From: Halorussus caseinilyticus
GTDB lineage: Archaea; Halobacteriota; Halobacteria; Halobacteriales; Haladaptataceae
Assembly: GCF_029338395.1 (NCBI RefSeq)
Contig: NZ_CP119809.1
Location: 806,001-870,000 of the forward strand
Direction of reading: 5' to 3'
DNA: 64,000 nt
The notes beneath the pieces were generated by a model, which saw nothing but the letters and a program-made list of their open reading frames with translations, was not told the DNA's origin and searched no databases. The stretch's first letter is position 1; each line of letters opens with the position of its first letter. This document shows, piece by piece, positions 10,683-19,538 of the stretch. Made by a program: the position numbers and the translations under genes.

Positions 10683-11028
10683 TGGACGTTTATTACCCCG
10701 ATTCCGGAAGTCGTGGTTCGTAGCAAGCGGGCGGGGGCTTTCGAGAACTTCTTCGTCGTGGTTCTGGCGATTGTGGTCGCTGTCGTGGTTGGGACTACTC
10801 GAACCACTCGGCACTCGAAACTGCGACAGCAACCACAACAGCACCCGCAACCGCGGCAACAACAGCGACCGCCGACGAGACAGCATCCGCGACCCCCGAC
10901 GACCCCAACAACGACAGCAACCACGACAGCGACAGCAACCACGACAGCGACAGCAACCACGACAGCGACAGCAACCACGACAGCGACAGCAACCACGACA
11001 GCGACAGCAACCCATAATCGAGCGACGG
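10683..11028. other. Intergenic region with element fragment and GAC/AAC-rich simple repeats
   Basis: Apart from a second partial element end (GCGGGCGGGGGCTTTC, 10727-10742), this stretch is low-complexity DNA. A pyrimidine-poor strand switch near 10790 gives inverted sequence classes (GTGGTCGCTGTCGTGG on one side, CGACAGCAACCAC on the other). It ends in an 18-base tandem array. No coding region is supported: all frames over it are simple-repeat peptides. Confidence 0.6.
10921..11010. repeat. Five perfect 18-base tandem repeats
   Basis: The unit CCACGACAGCGACAGCAA is repeated five times without a mismatch, ending 18 bases before the TATA box of the acyl-CoA synthetase gene. Being a multiple of three it opens frames in all phases, but they encode only short periodic peptides. 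Confidence 0.9.
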
Positions 11029-11038
11029 CAATATATTA
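11029..11038 (+). promoter_or_regulatory. TATA box of acyl-CoA synthetase gene
   Basis: CAATATATTAACG lies about 45 bases before the ATG at 11078. Transcription starting ~26 bases downstream would begin after the in-frame GTG at 11054, which supports the ATG as the start. Confidence 0.6.
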
Positions 11039-11077
11039 ACGTCCGGTTAGAAGGTGGCACGAGACCCATATTTTGCC

Positions 11078-12769
11078 ATGGCTTGGCATCTCACGCTCGA
11101 CGACGAGAGCTACGAGCAGGCCCGGCAGAACTTCGAGTGGGATATTCCGGACGACTACAACATCGCCCGCGACGCCCTCCGGAAACACGACGACCCGGCC
11201 GGGAGCGTGGCGCTGTTTCAGGCGTACCCCGACGGGCGGCGCGAGACCTACACCTTCCGGGACTTGGACCGCGCGTCGAACCGGATGGCGAACGCGCTGG
11301 CCGACGCGGGCGTCGAGTTCGGCGACCGGGTGGCCGTCGTGATTCCACAGAAGCCACAGAACCCAATCACGCACCTCGCCTGTTGGAAACTCGGGGCGAT
11401 TTCGGTCCCGCTGTCCGTGCTGTTCGGCGAGGAGGGACTGGGCTACCGACTCCGGCACAGCGGCGCGAAAGCGGTGGTCGCCGACGCCAGCGTCCGCGAG
11501 ACGCTGGAGGAGGTCCGGGCGGACTGTCCGGACCTCGAAACCGTCGTGGAGGTGGACGGCGAGGGCGAGAACCGGGCGGGGGAGAACGGCGAGGGCGACC
11601 GACCGGCCGACTGGGGCGACGCGATAGCGTTCTCGGAGTTCGTCGCGGGTTGCTCCGCCGAGCGCGAACTCGCCGACACCGACGCCGACACGCCCGCCAT
11701 CATCATCTACACCAGCGGTTCGACCGGCCCGCCGAAGGGCGCGCTCCACACTCACAAGGTGTGGCTCGGCCACTGCCCGGCGTTCTACATGTACTTCGAG
11801 CGCGACGTGGTGGACGAGACCGTGGCGTGGACGCCCGCGGACTGGGCGTGGATAGGCGCGCTCGGCGATTTGGTCTTCCCGGCGTGGCACTACGGCCGCC
11901 CGGTCGTGGGCTATCCGATGGGGAAGTTCGACGCCGAGCAAGCTTTCGAAATCATGGAGGAGTTCGGCGTGACCGACGCCTTCCTCCCGCCGACCGCGAT
12001 TCGGATGATGATGGACGTAGCGGACCCGACCGACCGGTACGACCTCGCGGTGGACGCCATCTGCTCGGGCGGCGAACCGCTCACGCCCGAGATTCTGGAC
12101 TGGGCCGACGAGGAGTTGTCGGGCGTCGTCGTCAACGAAATCTACGGCCAGACCGAGTCGAACCTCCCGGTGGTCAACTGTCAGGACTGGTTCGAGGCCC
12201 GACCGGGGAGCATGGGCAAGCCGGTTCCCGGCCACGACGTGGCAATCGTGGACGACGAGACGGGGGAAGTCCTCCCACGGGGCGAACCCGGCCAAATCGC
12301 AATCCGGGCGGACGGCAACCCCGCGCAGTTCGAGGGCTACTGGAACGAACCCGACAAGACCGAGAGCGTCCGCGTGGGCGACTGGCACCTGACCGGCGAC
12401 ATCGCAGTGCAGGACGAGGAGGGCTACGTCTGGTTCAAGTCCCGCGACGACGACCTCATCATCACCTCGGGCTACCGGGTGGGTCCCGGCGAAGTCGAGA
12501 AGGCCGTCCTCGAACACCCGAGCGTCGAACAGGTCGGCGTCGTCGGCGTCCCGGACGAGACCCGCGGCGAGATTATCAAGGCGTTCGTCCAGCCGATTTC
12601 CGGCGTCTCGGGCGACGACGGCCTGCGCGAGGAGATTCGGGACCTCGTGCGCGACCGACTGGCGAAGTACGAGTACCCCCGAGAAATCGAGTTCGTGGAG
12701 TCGCTCCCCCAGACCACGACGGGGAAGATTCAACGCCGAGAGCTACGGGCGCGAGAGAAAGCGGAGTGA
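11078..12769 (+). CDS. AMP-forming acyl-CoA synthetase
   Basis: The 563-residue adenylate-forming enzyme activates a carboxylic acid to its acyl-CoA through an acyl-AMP. The P-loop IIYTSGSTGPPKGALHTHK lies near residue 205, the A5 motif EIYGQTES near 365, the A7/A8 region WHLTGDIAVQDEEGYVWFKSRDDD near 440, and the catalytic lysine in TTTGKIQRREL near the end. It resembles acetyl/propionyl- or medium-chain acyl-CoA synthetases of haloarchaea; the chain length is not decidable. The ATG at 11078 is chosen because the TATA box rules out the GTG at 11054. It stands head-to-head with the MFS gene and just before the Liv transporters, consistent with acid import followed by CoA activation. Confidence 0.93.
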   Translation: MAWHLTLDDESYEQARQNFEWDIPDDYNIARDALRKHDDPAGSVALFQAYPDGRRETYTFRDLDRASNRMANALADAGVEFGDRVAVVIPQKPQNPITHLACWKLGAISVPLSVLFGEEGLGYRLRHSGAKAVVADASVRETLEEVRADCPDLETVVEVDGEGENRAGENGEGDRPADWGDAIAFSEFVAGCSAERELADTDADTPAIIIYTSGSTGPPKGALHTHKVWLGHCPAFYMYFERDVVDETVAWTPADWAWIGALGDLVFPAWHYGRPVVGYPMGKFDAEQAFEIMEEFGVTDAFLPPTAIRMMMDVADPTDRYDLAVDAICSGGEPLTPEILDWADEELSGVVVNEIYGQTESNLPVVNCQDWFEARPGSMGKPVPGHDVAIVDDETGEVLPRGEPGQIAIRADGNPAQFEGYWNEPDKTESVRVGDWHLTGDIAVQDEEGYVWFKSRDDDLIITSGYRVGPGEVEKAVLEHPSVEQVGVVGVPDETRGEIIKAFVQPISGVSGDDGLREEIRDLVRDRLAKYEYPREIEFVESLPQTTTGKIQRRELRAREKAE

Positions 12770-12850
12770 CGGCGGCAGTGGACCGCGGTCGGTGACACCT
12801 GTTGACGACCCTGCCACAGTGTTTTGTCGGCCGGGCCTGAACCCCGTTCC

Positions 12851-13405
12851 ATGCCCGGACCCGTCTTTCTGGAGGGCGAGGACGTGACCCTCCGCCCGGT
12901 CGAACGAGAGGACATGGAGTTCGTCCAGCGGTGGATGAACGACCCGCGAATCTGGCGGCCAGCCCTCGACATCGACCCGATGAACCGCGAGCAAGGCGAG
13001 GAGTTCTTCGAGAACGTGCTGTCGAACGCCGACGACGTGAAGTGTCTGGTCTGCGCCGACGGCGAGCCAGTCGGCCGGGTCTCGCTGACGGGGAGTCAGT
13101 ACGGCCCGGACGAGACTTCCCGGTCGCGCTCGGCCGAACTCTCCTACTGGGTCGCGCCCGACGAGCAGGGACGGGGGTACGGGTCAGACGCCGCCGCCCG
13201 GATGGTCCGGTACGCCTTCGAGGACCGGAACCTCCGGCGGGTGGGCGCGTGCGTCGGGAGTTTCAACGAGGCGTCCGCGGCCCTGCTGGAGTCGCTGGGC
13301 TTCGAACGCGAGGGCACCCGGCGCGAGGCGGCGTGGTACCGCGGCGAGTACCACGACATGTACTGTTACGGCCTGCTCCGCGACGAGTGGGAAGCCGAGT
13401 CGTAG
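12851..13405 (+). CDS. GNAT family N-acetyltransferase (RimJ/RimL type)
   Basis: The 184-residue protein transfers an acetyl group from acetyl-CoA to an amine, often a ribosomal-protein or other N-terminus. It starts with the typical RimJ/L edge LEGEDVTLRPVEREDMEF and carries the acetyl-CoA loop DEQGRGYGSDAAARM near residue 110, followed by FNEASAALLESLGFEREGTRRE. The ATG at 12851 is preferred to an in-frame GTG 27 bases upstream because homologues begin just before the LxxxDVTLRP strand. It lies 81 bases downstream of the acyl-CoA synthetase on the same strand and may be co-transcribed. The true acceptor is unknown. Confidence 0.9.
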   Translation: MPGPVFLEGEDVTLRPVEREDMEFVQRWMNDPRIWRPALDIDPMNREQGEEFFENVLSNADDVKCLVCADGEPVGRVSLTGSQYGPDETSRSRSAELSYWVAPDEQGRGYGSDAAARMVRYAFEDRNLRRVGACVGSFNEASAALLESLGFEREGTRREAAWYRGEYHDMYCYGLLRDEWEAES

Positions 13406-13509
13406 CCTCGTCCGCGACGGAGAACGAAGTAGCTGTCTCTGACAATCCTTTTTATTTTTCAGGAGATTATATTTAATGCTCTGGCGACGAGCGAAGCGGC
13501 CGCGACGAC

Positions 13510-13541
13510 GAGTAGGCCGGTTCGTCAGAACCGGCCTACTC
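13510..13541. terminator. Perfect 14-bp hairpin at the end of the first liv operon
   Basis: Arms GAGTAGGCCGGTTC and GAACCGGCCTACTC with a GTCA loop overlap the TAG stop codon of livF. It is placed to form a 3' hairpin on the liv mRNA; no long T-run follows directly. Confidence 0.6.
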
Positions 13542-14264
13542 GTTGCCGCTCCCCTGCATCAGTTCCTGAATCTCCTCGTCCTCGGCCAGCACTTCGGGGT
13601 CGCCGCTGTCCACGATTTCGCCGCGTTCGACCACGAAGATGCGGTCCACGATGTCCGGGACGTGGGTGACGTTCGACTCGGCGACCAGCACCGCGATGCC
13701 CCGGTCGTTGATGGCCCGGATGTGTTCCTTGAGGTTCGAGACCACCACGGGGGCCAGTCCCTCCAGCGGTTCGTCAAGCAGGAGCAGGTCGGGTTGGAGC
13801 GCCAGCGCCCGGCCGATGGAGACCATCTTGGCCTGCCCGCCGCTCAGGTTCTCGACCTTCGCGTCCCGCCGGTCGTCGAGTTCCGAGAACACGTCGTACA
13901 CGTCCTCGACCACGGCGTCCTCGTCGTCGATTCCCCGGTCGCTTCCGACCGTCCAGATGGGTAGGCGGAAGTTCTCGTCCACGCTCATGCCGGTGAACAG
14001 CTTCCGGTCCTCGGGTTGGTAGCCCAGTCCGAGTTCGGGAATCCGGTCGGGGTCCATCTCCGTGAGTTCCCGGCCGTCGTAGCGAATCGACCCGCTCAGG
14101 ACCTCCGTCAGGCCCATGATGGAACGGAACGTCGTGGTCTTGCCCGCGCCGTTGCGCCCGACGAGTCCGACCGCCTCGCCCTCCTTCACGTCGAGGCTCA
14201 GGTCGTGGGTCACGTCGAACCCCTCGACGGCGGCGTCCACGTCCGAGAGTTCGAGCAGACTCAT
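13536..14264 (-). CDS. livF: Branched-chain amino-acid type ABC transporter ATPase LivF (system 1)
   Basis: The 242-residue ATPase energises import together with LivG, LivH and LivM. Walker A is GRNGAGKTTTFRS, the signature is NLSGGQAKMVSIGRAL, Walker B is LLLLDEPLEGLAP and the H-loop region is VLVAESNVTHV, where the usual His/Gln pattern of LivF is modified (AESN instead of AEQN). It overlaps livG by four bases (ATGA), so translation is coupled. It is the last gene of a five-gene operon (K-H-M-G-F in transcription order) reading toward the acyl-CoA synthetase. Confidence 0.95.
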   Translation of the reverse strand: MSLLELSDVDAAVEGFDVTHDLSLDVKEGEAVGLVGRNGAGKTTTFRSIMGLTEVLSGSIRYDGRELTEMDPDRIPELGLGYQPEDRKLFTGMSVDENFRLPIWTVGSDRGIDDEDAVVEDVYDVFSELDDRRDAKVENLSGGQAKMVSIGRALALQPDLLLLDEPLEGLAPVVVSNLKEHIRAINDRGIAVLVAESNVTHVPDIVDRIFVVERGEIVDSGDPEVLAEDEEIQELMQGSGNE

Positions 14265-15010
14265 TCTTCGACCCCCAACAGGAGGCGGCGGAGTTCGTCG
14301 TCTGTCTCTATCATCGTCGGCGGTCCCTCGCCGTGGACCTGCCCCTGATGGAGCGCGATAACCCGGTCTGCGTACTCGGTCACGATGTCCATGTCGTGTT
14401 CGATGGTCACGGTGGTCACTCCCTGCTCTTTGCTCACGTCCGCGATGGTGTCGATGACGTACTCCTTCTCGCTGGTCGAGACGCCCGCGGTGGGTTCGTC
14501 CAGCAGGAGGTAGTTCGGGTCGAGACCGAACGACATCGCCACGTCCAGCAACTTCCGGGTGCCGTGGGGCAACTCCTCGGCCACCGCGTCGGCCTCGTCG
14601 GTCAGGCCGAACCGCGCCAGCAGGTCCTCGACCCGCGACTCGACTTCGGCGTGTTCGTCGCGCAGGCTGAACATGCTCGACGTGAGTCCGCGCTCGGACA
14701 GCACCGCGGTCCGGAGGTTCTCGCGGACCGTCATCTCCTCGAACAGCTTGACGACCTGAAAGCTCCGGACGAGTCCCTCGTGGACCCGCCGCTGGGAGGC
14801 CATCCCGGTCACGTCGTCGCCGTCGAGCAACACCCTCCCCTCGTCGGGGTCGAGACGCCCCGTGAGCAGGTTGACGAGCGTCGTCTTGCCCGCTCCGTTC
14901 GGACCGACGATGAAGACCATCTCGCCCGCCTCGCGGCCGAACTCGACGGTCACGTCGTCGGTCGCCAGTACCTTGCCGAACGACTTCCGGAGACCTTTCG
15001 CTTCCAACAT
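14261..15010 (-). CDS. livG: Branched-chain amino-acid type ABC transporter ATPase LivG (system 1)
   Basis: The 249-residue ATPase has Walker A GPNGAGKTTLVNLLTG, signature LPHGTRKLLDVAMSF in the usual LivG form, Walker B YLLLDEPTAGVS and switch histidine TIEHDMDIV. It pairs with LivF as the nucleotide-binding heterodimer. Start ATG at 15010 lies one base after the stop of livM. Confidence 0.95.
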   Translation of the reverse strand: MLEAKGLRKSFGKVLATDDVTVEFGREAGEMVFIVGPNGAGKTTLVNLLTGRLDPDEGRVLLDGDDVTGMASQRRVHEGLVRSFQVVKLFEEMTVRENLRTAVLSERGLTSSMFSLRDEHAEVESRVEDLLARFGLTDEADAVAEELPHGTRKLLDVAMSFGLDPNYLLLDEPTAGVSTSEKEYVIDTIADVSKEQGVTTVTIEHDMDIVTEYADRVIALHQGQVHGEGPPTMIETDDELRRLLLGVEE

Positions 15011-15011
15011 C

Positions 15012-16220
15012 TTATCGCACCCCTAGCATCGACCGCACGCTGTTCACCCAGTCGCCGAAGGCCGACCTGAGCGCGCTCGCCGCGCCCGCGGCCCACGACC
15101 CGACGACGCTGGGGTCCTCTGCGAACTCTCGGGCCCGCTGGCGGACGTTGCCGCCGCGTTCGAGCGACCCGACGATTCCCTGCGGGAAGCCGAACACGAT
15201 GACGAGCAGGACGATGCCCGTCAGCGCGTCGAAGTAGTTGGTGAAGTCCTTCCCGGCGTCCTGTAGGAACACCAGCACGACGCCGCCGACGAGCGGGCCG
15301 AGCAGGGTCTGGAAGCCGCCCAGAATCGCCATGTAGAGGATGTCGCCCGACTGGAGGAAGTACAACACCGGGCCGGGCCGGACGTGCTGTTGGACCATCG
15401 CGTAGATGGCACCCGCGAGTCCGCCGTAGAGACCCGAGATGACGAACGCCAGCCAGACGTATCGCTGGACCGGGATGCCGATGAACTCCGCGCGGGTCCG
15501 GTCCTGTCCGATGGCGTCGAGCGCCGCCCCGAACGGCGACTTCACGAGTCGGTACATCACCAGCAGGGAGACGACCGCGAACACCACCGTCAGATAGTAC
15601 AGCAGGACGGCGTAGGCGTCGGCGTCGAGCGCCAACCCGAAGATGAGCGGCTGGTTCGCCTCGCCCGGCCGGACCGGAAGCCCGTCGCTGGAACCGAGGT
15701 AGCTCTGGCCCTGCACCAGCGCGTACAGCAGTTGGCCGAACGCCAGCGTCAACAGCGAGAAGTACAGTCCGGTGTGGCGAAGCGACAGGTAGCCGATGAC
15801 CGCGGCCATCAGCCCCGCCGCCAGAACCGCGGCGAGCAACAGCACCGACATCATCGCCACGTCGAGTTTCGAGGCCAACAGTGCCGTGGCGTACGCCCCC
15901 GTCCCGAAGAATGCCGCGTGTCCGAACGACACCAGCTTGGTGTGTCGAAGCAGGAGGTTCAGACCGACCGCGGCCAGACCGAACGCGAGTCCCTGATGGA
16001 CGACGCTCAACTGCACGCTGGCGGTGAGTCGCGCGAGGTCCGGCACCGCGAACGCCAACAGGAGACCCACCACGGTCAACACGGCCTGCTTGCGCGTGAG
16101 TTCGAGACCCTTCATCACCCGAACGTGGGTCTCGCCGCCGCGGGTGACGAGACCCGGCCGCGAGCGTCCGGCGTCGGTCGTCCCCCCGCCGTCGGTGGCT
16201 GGTTTCTCGGCGTCGCTCAT
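15012..16220 (-). CDS. livM: Branched-chain amino-acid type ABC permease LivM (system 1)
   Basis: A 402-residue permease with a ~55-residue polar N-terminus, about ten membrane helices and the family motif LRHTKLVSFGHAAFFGTGAY, then the EAA-like cytoplasmic loop around SPFGAALDAIGQDRTRAEFIGI. It has an unusually long soluble tail after the last helix (about residues 340-402: RGGNVRQRAREFAEDPS and onward) that most LivM proteins lack. The start overlaps the livH stop by four bases. Confidence 0.93.
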   Translation of the reverse strand: MSDAEKPATDGGGTTDAGRSRPGLVTRGGETHVRVMKGLELTRKQAVLTVVGLLLAFAVPDLARLTASVQLSVVHQGLAFGLAAVGLNLLLRHTKLVSFGHAAFFGTGAYATALLASKLDVAMMSVLLLAAVLAAGLMAAVIGYLSLRHTGLYFSLLTLAFGQLLYALVQGQSYLGSSDGLPVRPGEANQPLIFGLALDADAYAVLLYYLTVVFAVVSLLVMYRLVKSPFGAALDAIGQDRTRAEFIGIPVQRYVWLAFVISGLYGGLAGAIYAMVQQHVRPGPVLYFLQSGDILYMAILGGFQTLLGPLVGGVVLVFLQDAGKDFTNYFDALTGIVLLVIVFGFPQGIVGSLERGGNVRQRAREFAEDPSVVGSWAAGAASALRSAFGDWVNSVRSMLGVR

Positions 16221-17155
16221 TCGGTCTCACCCCACGTTCCGAAGAGACCTTCGGGCTTGACCAGCAGGACCAGCGCCATGATAGCGAACGGCGCGGCAAG
16301 TTCGAGCGCGGGCACCTGCCACGTCGCCCACTTGCTCAGCAGGCCGACGAGCAGGGCCGCGACGAACGCACCCTGAAGGCTCCCCAGACCGCCGATGACG
16401 ATGACGACGAACGAGAGGACGAGGGGGTTCGCGCCCATCTCCAGACTGGCGAACGACTGGGGGAGCGCCATCGCGCCAGCGAACCCGGCGAAGAACGCGC
16501 CGAGCGCGAACACGAGGGTAAACGTCCGCTCGGTGTTGACGCCGATTGCGGTCGCCATCTCGCGGTCGATTGCGGTCGCTCGGATGATGCGCCCGGTCTT
16601 CGTGCGGTCGAAGAACCAGAACAGACCGACGACCACCACCGCGCCGACGGCGATGACGACGACGTTGTAGGTCGGATAGGTGAGTCCGACGAACTTCGCC
16701 ACCGGAATGGAGTTGATGCCACTGTAGACGCCCTGTATTCGTCGCGGCGAGGGACCCCACACCAACTTGTTGAAGTCCTTGATGATGAGGAGCAGGCCGA
16801 ACGTCAACACGAGTTGGTACACCTCGTCGCGTTCGTAGATTGGTCTAAACAGCGTCGATTCGAGTAGTACCCCGACCGGGACCAGTACCAGCGCGGCGAT
16901 TACCGCACCGGCCAACACCAGCACGAGGAATATCGCCTGTGACGCGGGGTCGGTCGGCGACCCGACCAGTCCGGTCAGGTAGCCGAGGACGCTGAACGAG
17001 ACGTACGCGCCGAGCGCGAACAACTCGCCGTGCGCGAGGTTCAGCACGTCCAAGATGCCGAGGATAATCGTCAGTCCCGAGGCGATGAGAAACAGGATGA
17101 ACCCGTACTGCACCCCGTGGAGCGTGTGCGTGATGAAGTTCTGTAGTGCAACCAT
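16217..17155 (-). CDS. livH: Branched-chain amino-acid type ABC permease LivH (system 1)
   Basis: A 312-residue permease starting at its first amphipathic helix (MVALQNFITHTLHGVQYGFIL). It has LTIILGILDVLNLAHGELFALGAY, the typical LivH signature near residue 30, and the cytoplasmic coupling loop GRIIRATAIDREMATAIGVN near 190. It is embedded in the membrane as a heterodimer with LivM. There are 36 bases between it and the binding-protein gene upstream. Confidence 0.95.
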   Translation of the reverse strand: MVALQNFITHTLHGVQYGFILFLIASGLTIILGILDVLNLAHGELFALGAYVSFSVLGYLTGLVGSPTDPASQAIFLVLVLAGAVIAALVLVPVGVLLESTLFRPIYERDEVYQLVLTFGLLLIIKDFNKLVWGPSPRRIQGVYSGINSIPVAKFVGLTYPTYNVVVIAVGAVVVVGLFWFFDRTKTGRIIRATAIDREMATAIGVNTERTFTLVFALGAFFAGFAGAMALPQSFASLEMGANPLVLSFVVIVIGGLGSLQGAFVAALLVGLLSKWATWQVPALELAAPFAIMALVLLVKPEGLFGTWGETE

Positions 17156-17191
17156 GATGGAAATCGTCGTGTTCTCGAAGTCCGGGCGACG

Positions 17192-18523
17192 TTACGACCA
17201 GCTACCAATCCACTTCGCGGACTTGGTTCCCGGTGGCGGCGACACCTCCCGCGGGTCGTACATGTTCACGTCTTCGAGGACGGGCGCGCCCACGTCCGAG
17301 GACCACGACATCTTCCCGTAGTAACTGTTGGACATGCCCTGATGGTCCTCGGACATGACGTGGTAGCCCGCGGGGGTGTAGAAGCCGTGGCCCTCCAACG
17401 ATTTCGCAATCTGCTCTTGGGACGGCCACCCGCCGACTATATCGACGGCTTTCTGGGTCGCGGTGGCCCACGCCGCGACCGCGCCGTATCCGCTCATGAA
17501 GTGGGCGCTCGGCACGATGTCCCACTTCGACTTGGCGTCCTCGCGGAGTTTCTTGCCGGGTTGCCACCGGTTCGTCGTGGGTTCGCCCCAGTAGAAGTTC
17601 CGGGACCCGGAGATGGCGCTGGCCTGTTCAACCACGTCTTGGCTCAGGTCGTTGACCGCGCTGTAGAGGACCGACCCGACGAGTTGGGTGTTCTCGAACA
17701 TGTTGTTCGCGGCGGCCTGACTCATCAGCGTCGTCACGTCGCCGCCCCAGCAACTGGAGAAGGTCACGTCGGGTTGTTCGTTGTTGACCTCCGTGATGTG
17801 GGTGGACATGTCGTCGGCCATCAGGTCGGGGTAGCCCTCGTAGACGACTTCCACGTCGCCCGCGAGTTTCTTGATTGCGCGCTTGAACACGCTGAACTCG
17901 TCTTTCCCGAACGCGTAGTTGGGGTTGATGCCCGCGATGGTGTTTACGTTGTCCGCGCCGAGGCGTTCGACCGCTTCGCGCGCCGCCGAGACGCACTCCA
18001 TCACGTCGTAGTTCTGGAACCGGAACGAGTAGGTCGGGTCCGTCACCGTCTCCTCGTAGAGGGTGGTCACGGTACCGTCGGTGCCGACGTTGACGACTTC
18101 CTGCGATTCGACTTCGGGTGCCATCGCCGCGTGACCGCCCGACGAGATGGGACCGAAGGTCACGTCCTTGCCCTCCTCGACGAACTGGTTGTAGTTCTCG
18201 ACGTGGGAGTCGCCCTCGTGAACCACGTCGAGTTTCATCTCGCGCCCCGCGACACCGCCCGCGCCGTTGATGCGCTCGACTGCGAGTTGCGCGCCGTACT
18301 GGGCCTGTAGTCCGAGGACCGCCGCCGCGCCCTCCGTGAACGTCTGGAGTCCCGCCTCGATGGGTTCGTCCGGCACGTCGCTACTCGACTGGCTATCGTC
18401 TTCCTCTCCGCTGCCGAGGAGCGAACTGCACCCCGCGAGCGCCGCCGCGAGCGCGGTTCCACCCGCCGCCTTCAACATGCTCCGTCGCTCTATGCCACCA
18501 GAAGCTTGCTCGTCCTGAGTCAT
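17192..18523 (-). CDS. Liv-type substrate-binding lipoprotein (system 1)
   Basis: The 443-residue extracellular binding protein belongs to the periplasmic binding protein type I (Peripla_BP_6) family. The N-terminus has twin arginines (GIERRSMLK) and a lipobox LAGC, so it is exported by Tat and lipid-anchored. The mature part begins with a Ser/Glu/Asp linker. The binding domain shows GGVAGREMKLDVVHEGD and FGPISSGGHAAMAPEVES. The ATG at 18523 is chosen; the longer frame adds an arginine-rich extension before the signal. It heads the K-H-M-G-F operon. The ligand is unknown; haloarchaeal Liv systems serve branched amino acids, amides, urea or organic acids. Confidence 0.92.
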   Translation of the reverse strand: MTQDEQASGGIERRSMLKAAGGTALAAALAGCSSLLGSGEEDDSQSSSDVPDEPIEAGLQTFTEGAAAVLGLQAQYGAQLAVERINGAGGVAGREMKLDVVHEGDSHVENYNQFVEEGKDVTFGPISSGGHAAMAPEVESQEVVNVGTDGTVTTLYEETVTDPTYSFRFQNYDVMECVSAAREAVERLGADNVNTIAGINPNYAFGKDEFSVFKRAIKKLAGDVEVVYEGYPDLMADDMSTHITEVNNEQPDVTFSSCWGGDVTTLMSQAAANNMFENTQLVGSVLYSAVNDLSQDVVEQASAISGSRNFYWGEPTTNRWQPGKKLREDAKSKWDIVPSAHFMSGYGAVAAWATATQKAVDIVGGWPSQEQIAKSLEGHGFYTPAGYHVMSEDHQGMSNSYYGKMSWSSDVGAPVLEDVNMYDPREVSPPPGTKSAKWIGSWS

Positions 18524-18739
18524 GAAATCACCTAGTATCTCTCTGCGCGACGGTCGGCGCGGTACCGCGGACGGTCGCTCACGCGCGCGTCTACCGTGCG
18601 CATCAATACCATATATCAATACGCCGCGTTCTCGTTGCTAATAACCCGTGGTTAATCACTTAACGTCGGGTCCCGGTGAAGGGAAAGTCCTATGTGGGTG
18701 AGTCACAATCCTTCCGCCAGACGAGACCCTTCGGGAACT

Positions 18740-19441
18740 ATGATAACAATTTCTATGGACATGGAGCAGTACGACTGTCCATTCATCGCCACCAGCGACG
18801 ACCACGACGTGACGTTCACGACGCTCCACTGGGACTTCAACCCGAGCGTAGACCAGTTAGAGACCAGAATCGTGGTGGACGGCGAGGACCGCGGGGCGCT
18901 CTCGAACGGTCTGTCCGCTCTGCGGGACCACGACAACATGCGCGACTACGAACTCCTCTCGAAACGGGGCGGTGCCGCCCACGTCCGGACGGTCATCGGC
19001 GAGACGGACGCGATGGCGACGATTCGGGACCACGACGGCTACATCACCGGCCCGTTCCACATCGAAGACGGGAGCGAGACGTGGAACGTCGGGTTCGACA
19101 GTCCGGAAGTCACCGACCGGGCGCTCGGGGGTCTGGAAGTCAACAACGAGTTCGACATCCTCTCGCGCGAACGCCTCCGCCTCGACACCCTCCAACGGTT
19201 CGCCCGCAACGCCGACGCCGCGGCCACGCTAGTCGAGGGCTGTTCGGACCTCTCGGAGGTCGAACGCGAGACGCTGACGGCCGCCGTCGAACACGGCTAC
19301 TTCGACACGCCACGGAACGGGACGCTCGAAACCATCGCCGACGAGTTCGGCGTCTCGGCCCCGGCGGTGTCCAAGAACCTCCGACGCGCCCAGCGAAAAG
19401 TCAACCAGCGCGTGGTGGACGCTCTCGACAGTCTGCGGTGA
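18740..19441 (+). CDS. Bat-type HTH transcriptional regulator (paralogue 1)
   Basis: A 233-residue haloarchaeal regulator. An N-terminal sensor-like domain of about 165 residues (MDMEQYDCPFI, NMRDYELL, HVRTVIGETDAM, GYITGPFHIEDGSE) is followed by the C-terminal HTH_10 (bacterio-opsin activator) domain with LSEVERETLTAAVEHGYFDTPR and the recognition region TLETIADEFGVSAPAVSKNLRRA. It aligns without gaps, with more than half of residues identical, to the 233-residue protein at 28861-29562, which also supports this start; the ATG at 18692 would add 16 residues. It is divergent from the first liv operon and faces the second, so it may control one or both. The TGA stop lies inside a 20-base tandem array. 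Confidence 0.88.
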   Translation: MITISMDMEQYDCPFIATSDDHDVTFTTLHWDFNPSVDQLETRIVVDGEDRGALSNGLSALRDHDNMRDYELLSKRGGAAHVRTVIGETDAMATIRDHDGYITGPFHIEDGSETWNVGFDSPEVTDRALGGLEVNNEFDILSRERLRLDTLQRFARNADAAATLVEGCSDLSEVERETLTAAVEHGYFDTPRNGTLETIADEFGVSAPAVSKNLRRAQRKVNQRVVDALDSLR

Positions 19442-19538
19442 GTCTCGGCAGTCTGCGGTGAGTCTCGGCAGTCTGCGGTGAGTCTCGGCAGTCTGCGGTG
19501 AGTCTCGGCAGTCTGCGGTGAGTCTCGGCAGTCGCCGG
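19427..19538. repeat. 20-base tandem repeat spanning a stop codon
   Basis: The unit AGTCTCGGCAGTCTGCGGTG occurs four times perfectly at 19441-19520, preceded by its last 14 bases (19427-19440, within the regulator's final codons and stop) and followed by a broken copy. The first stop is therefore duplicated several times downstream. It looks like slippage amplification of a gene end. Confidence 0.9.

Noticed and set aside
10771-11039. Gln/Pro/Arg-repeat frames upstream of the acyl-CoA synthetase
   Set aside because: They arise from 18-base tandem repeats open in several frames, with no start signal or family.
19441-19520. CRISPR array
   Set aside because: The repeats are head-to-tail with no spacers, so it is a simple tandem repeat.
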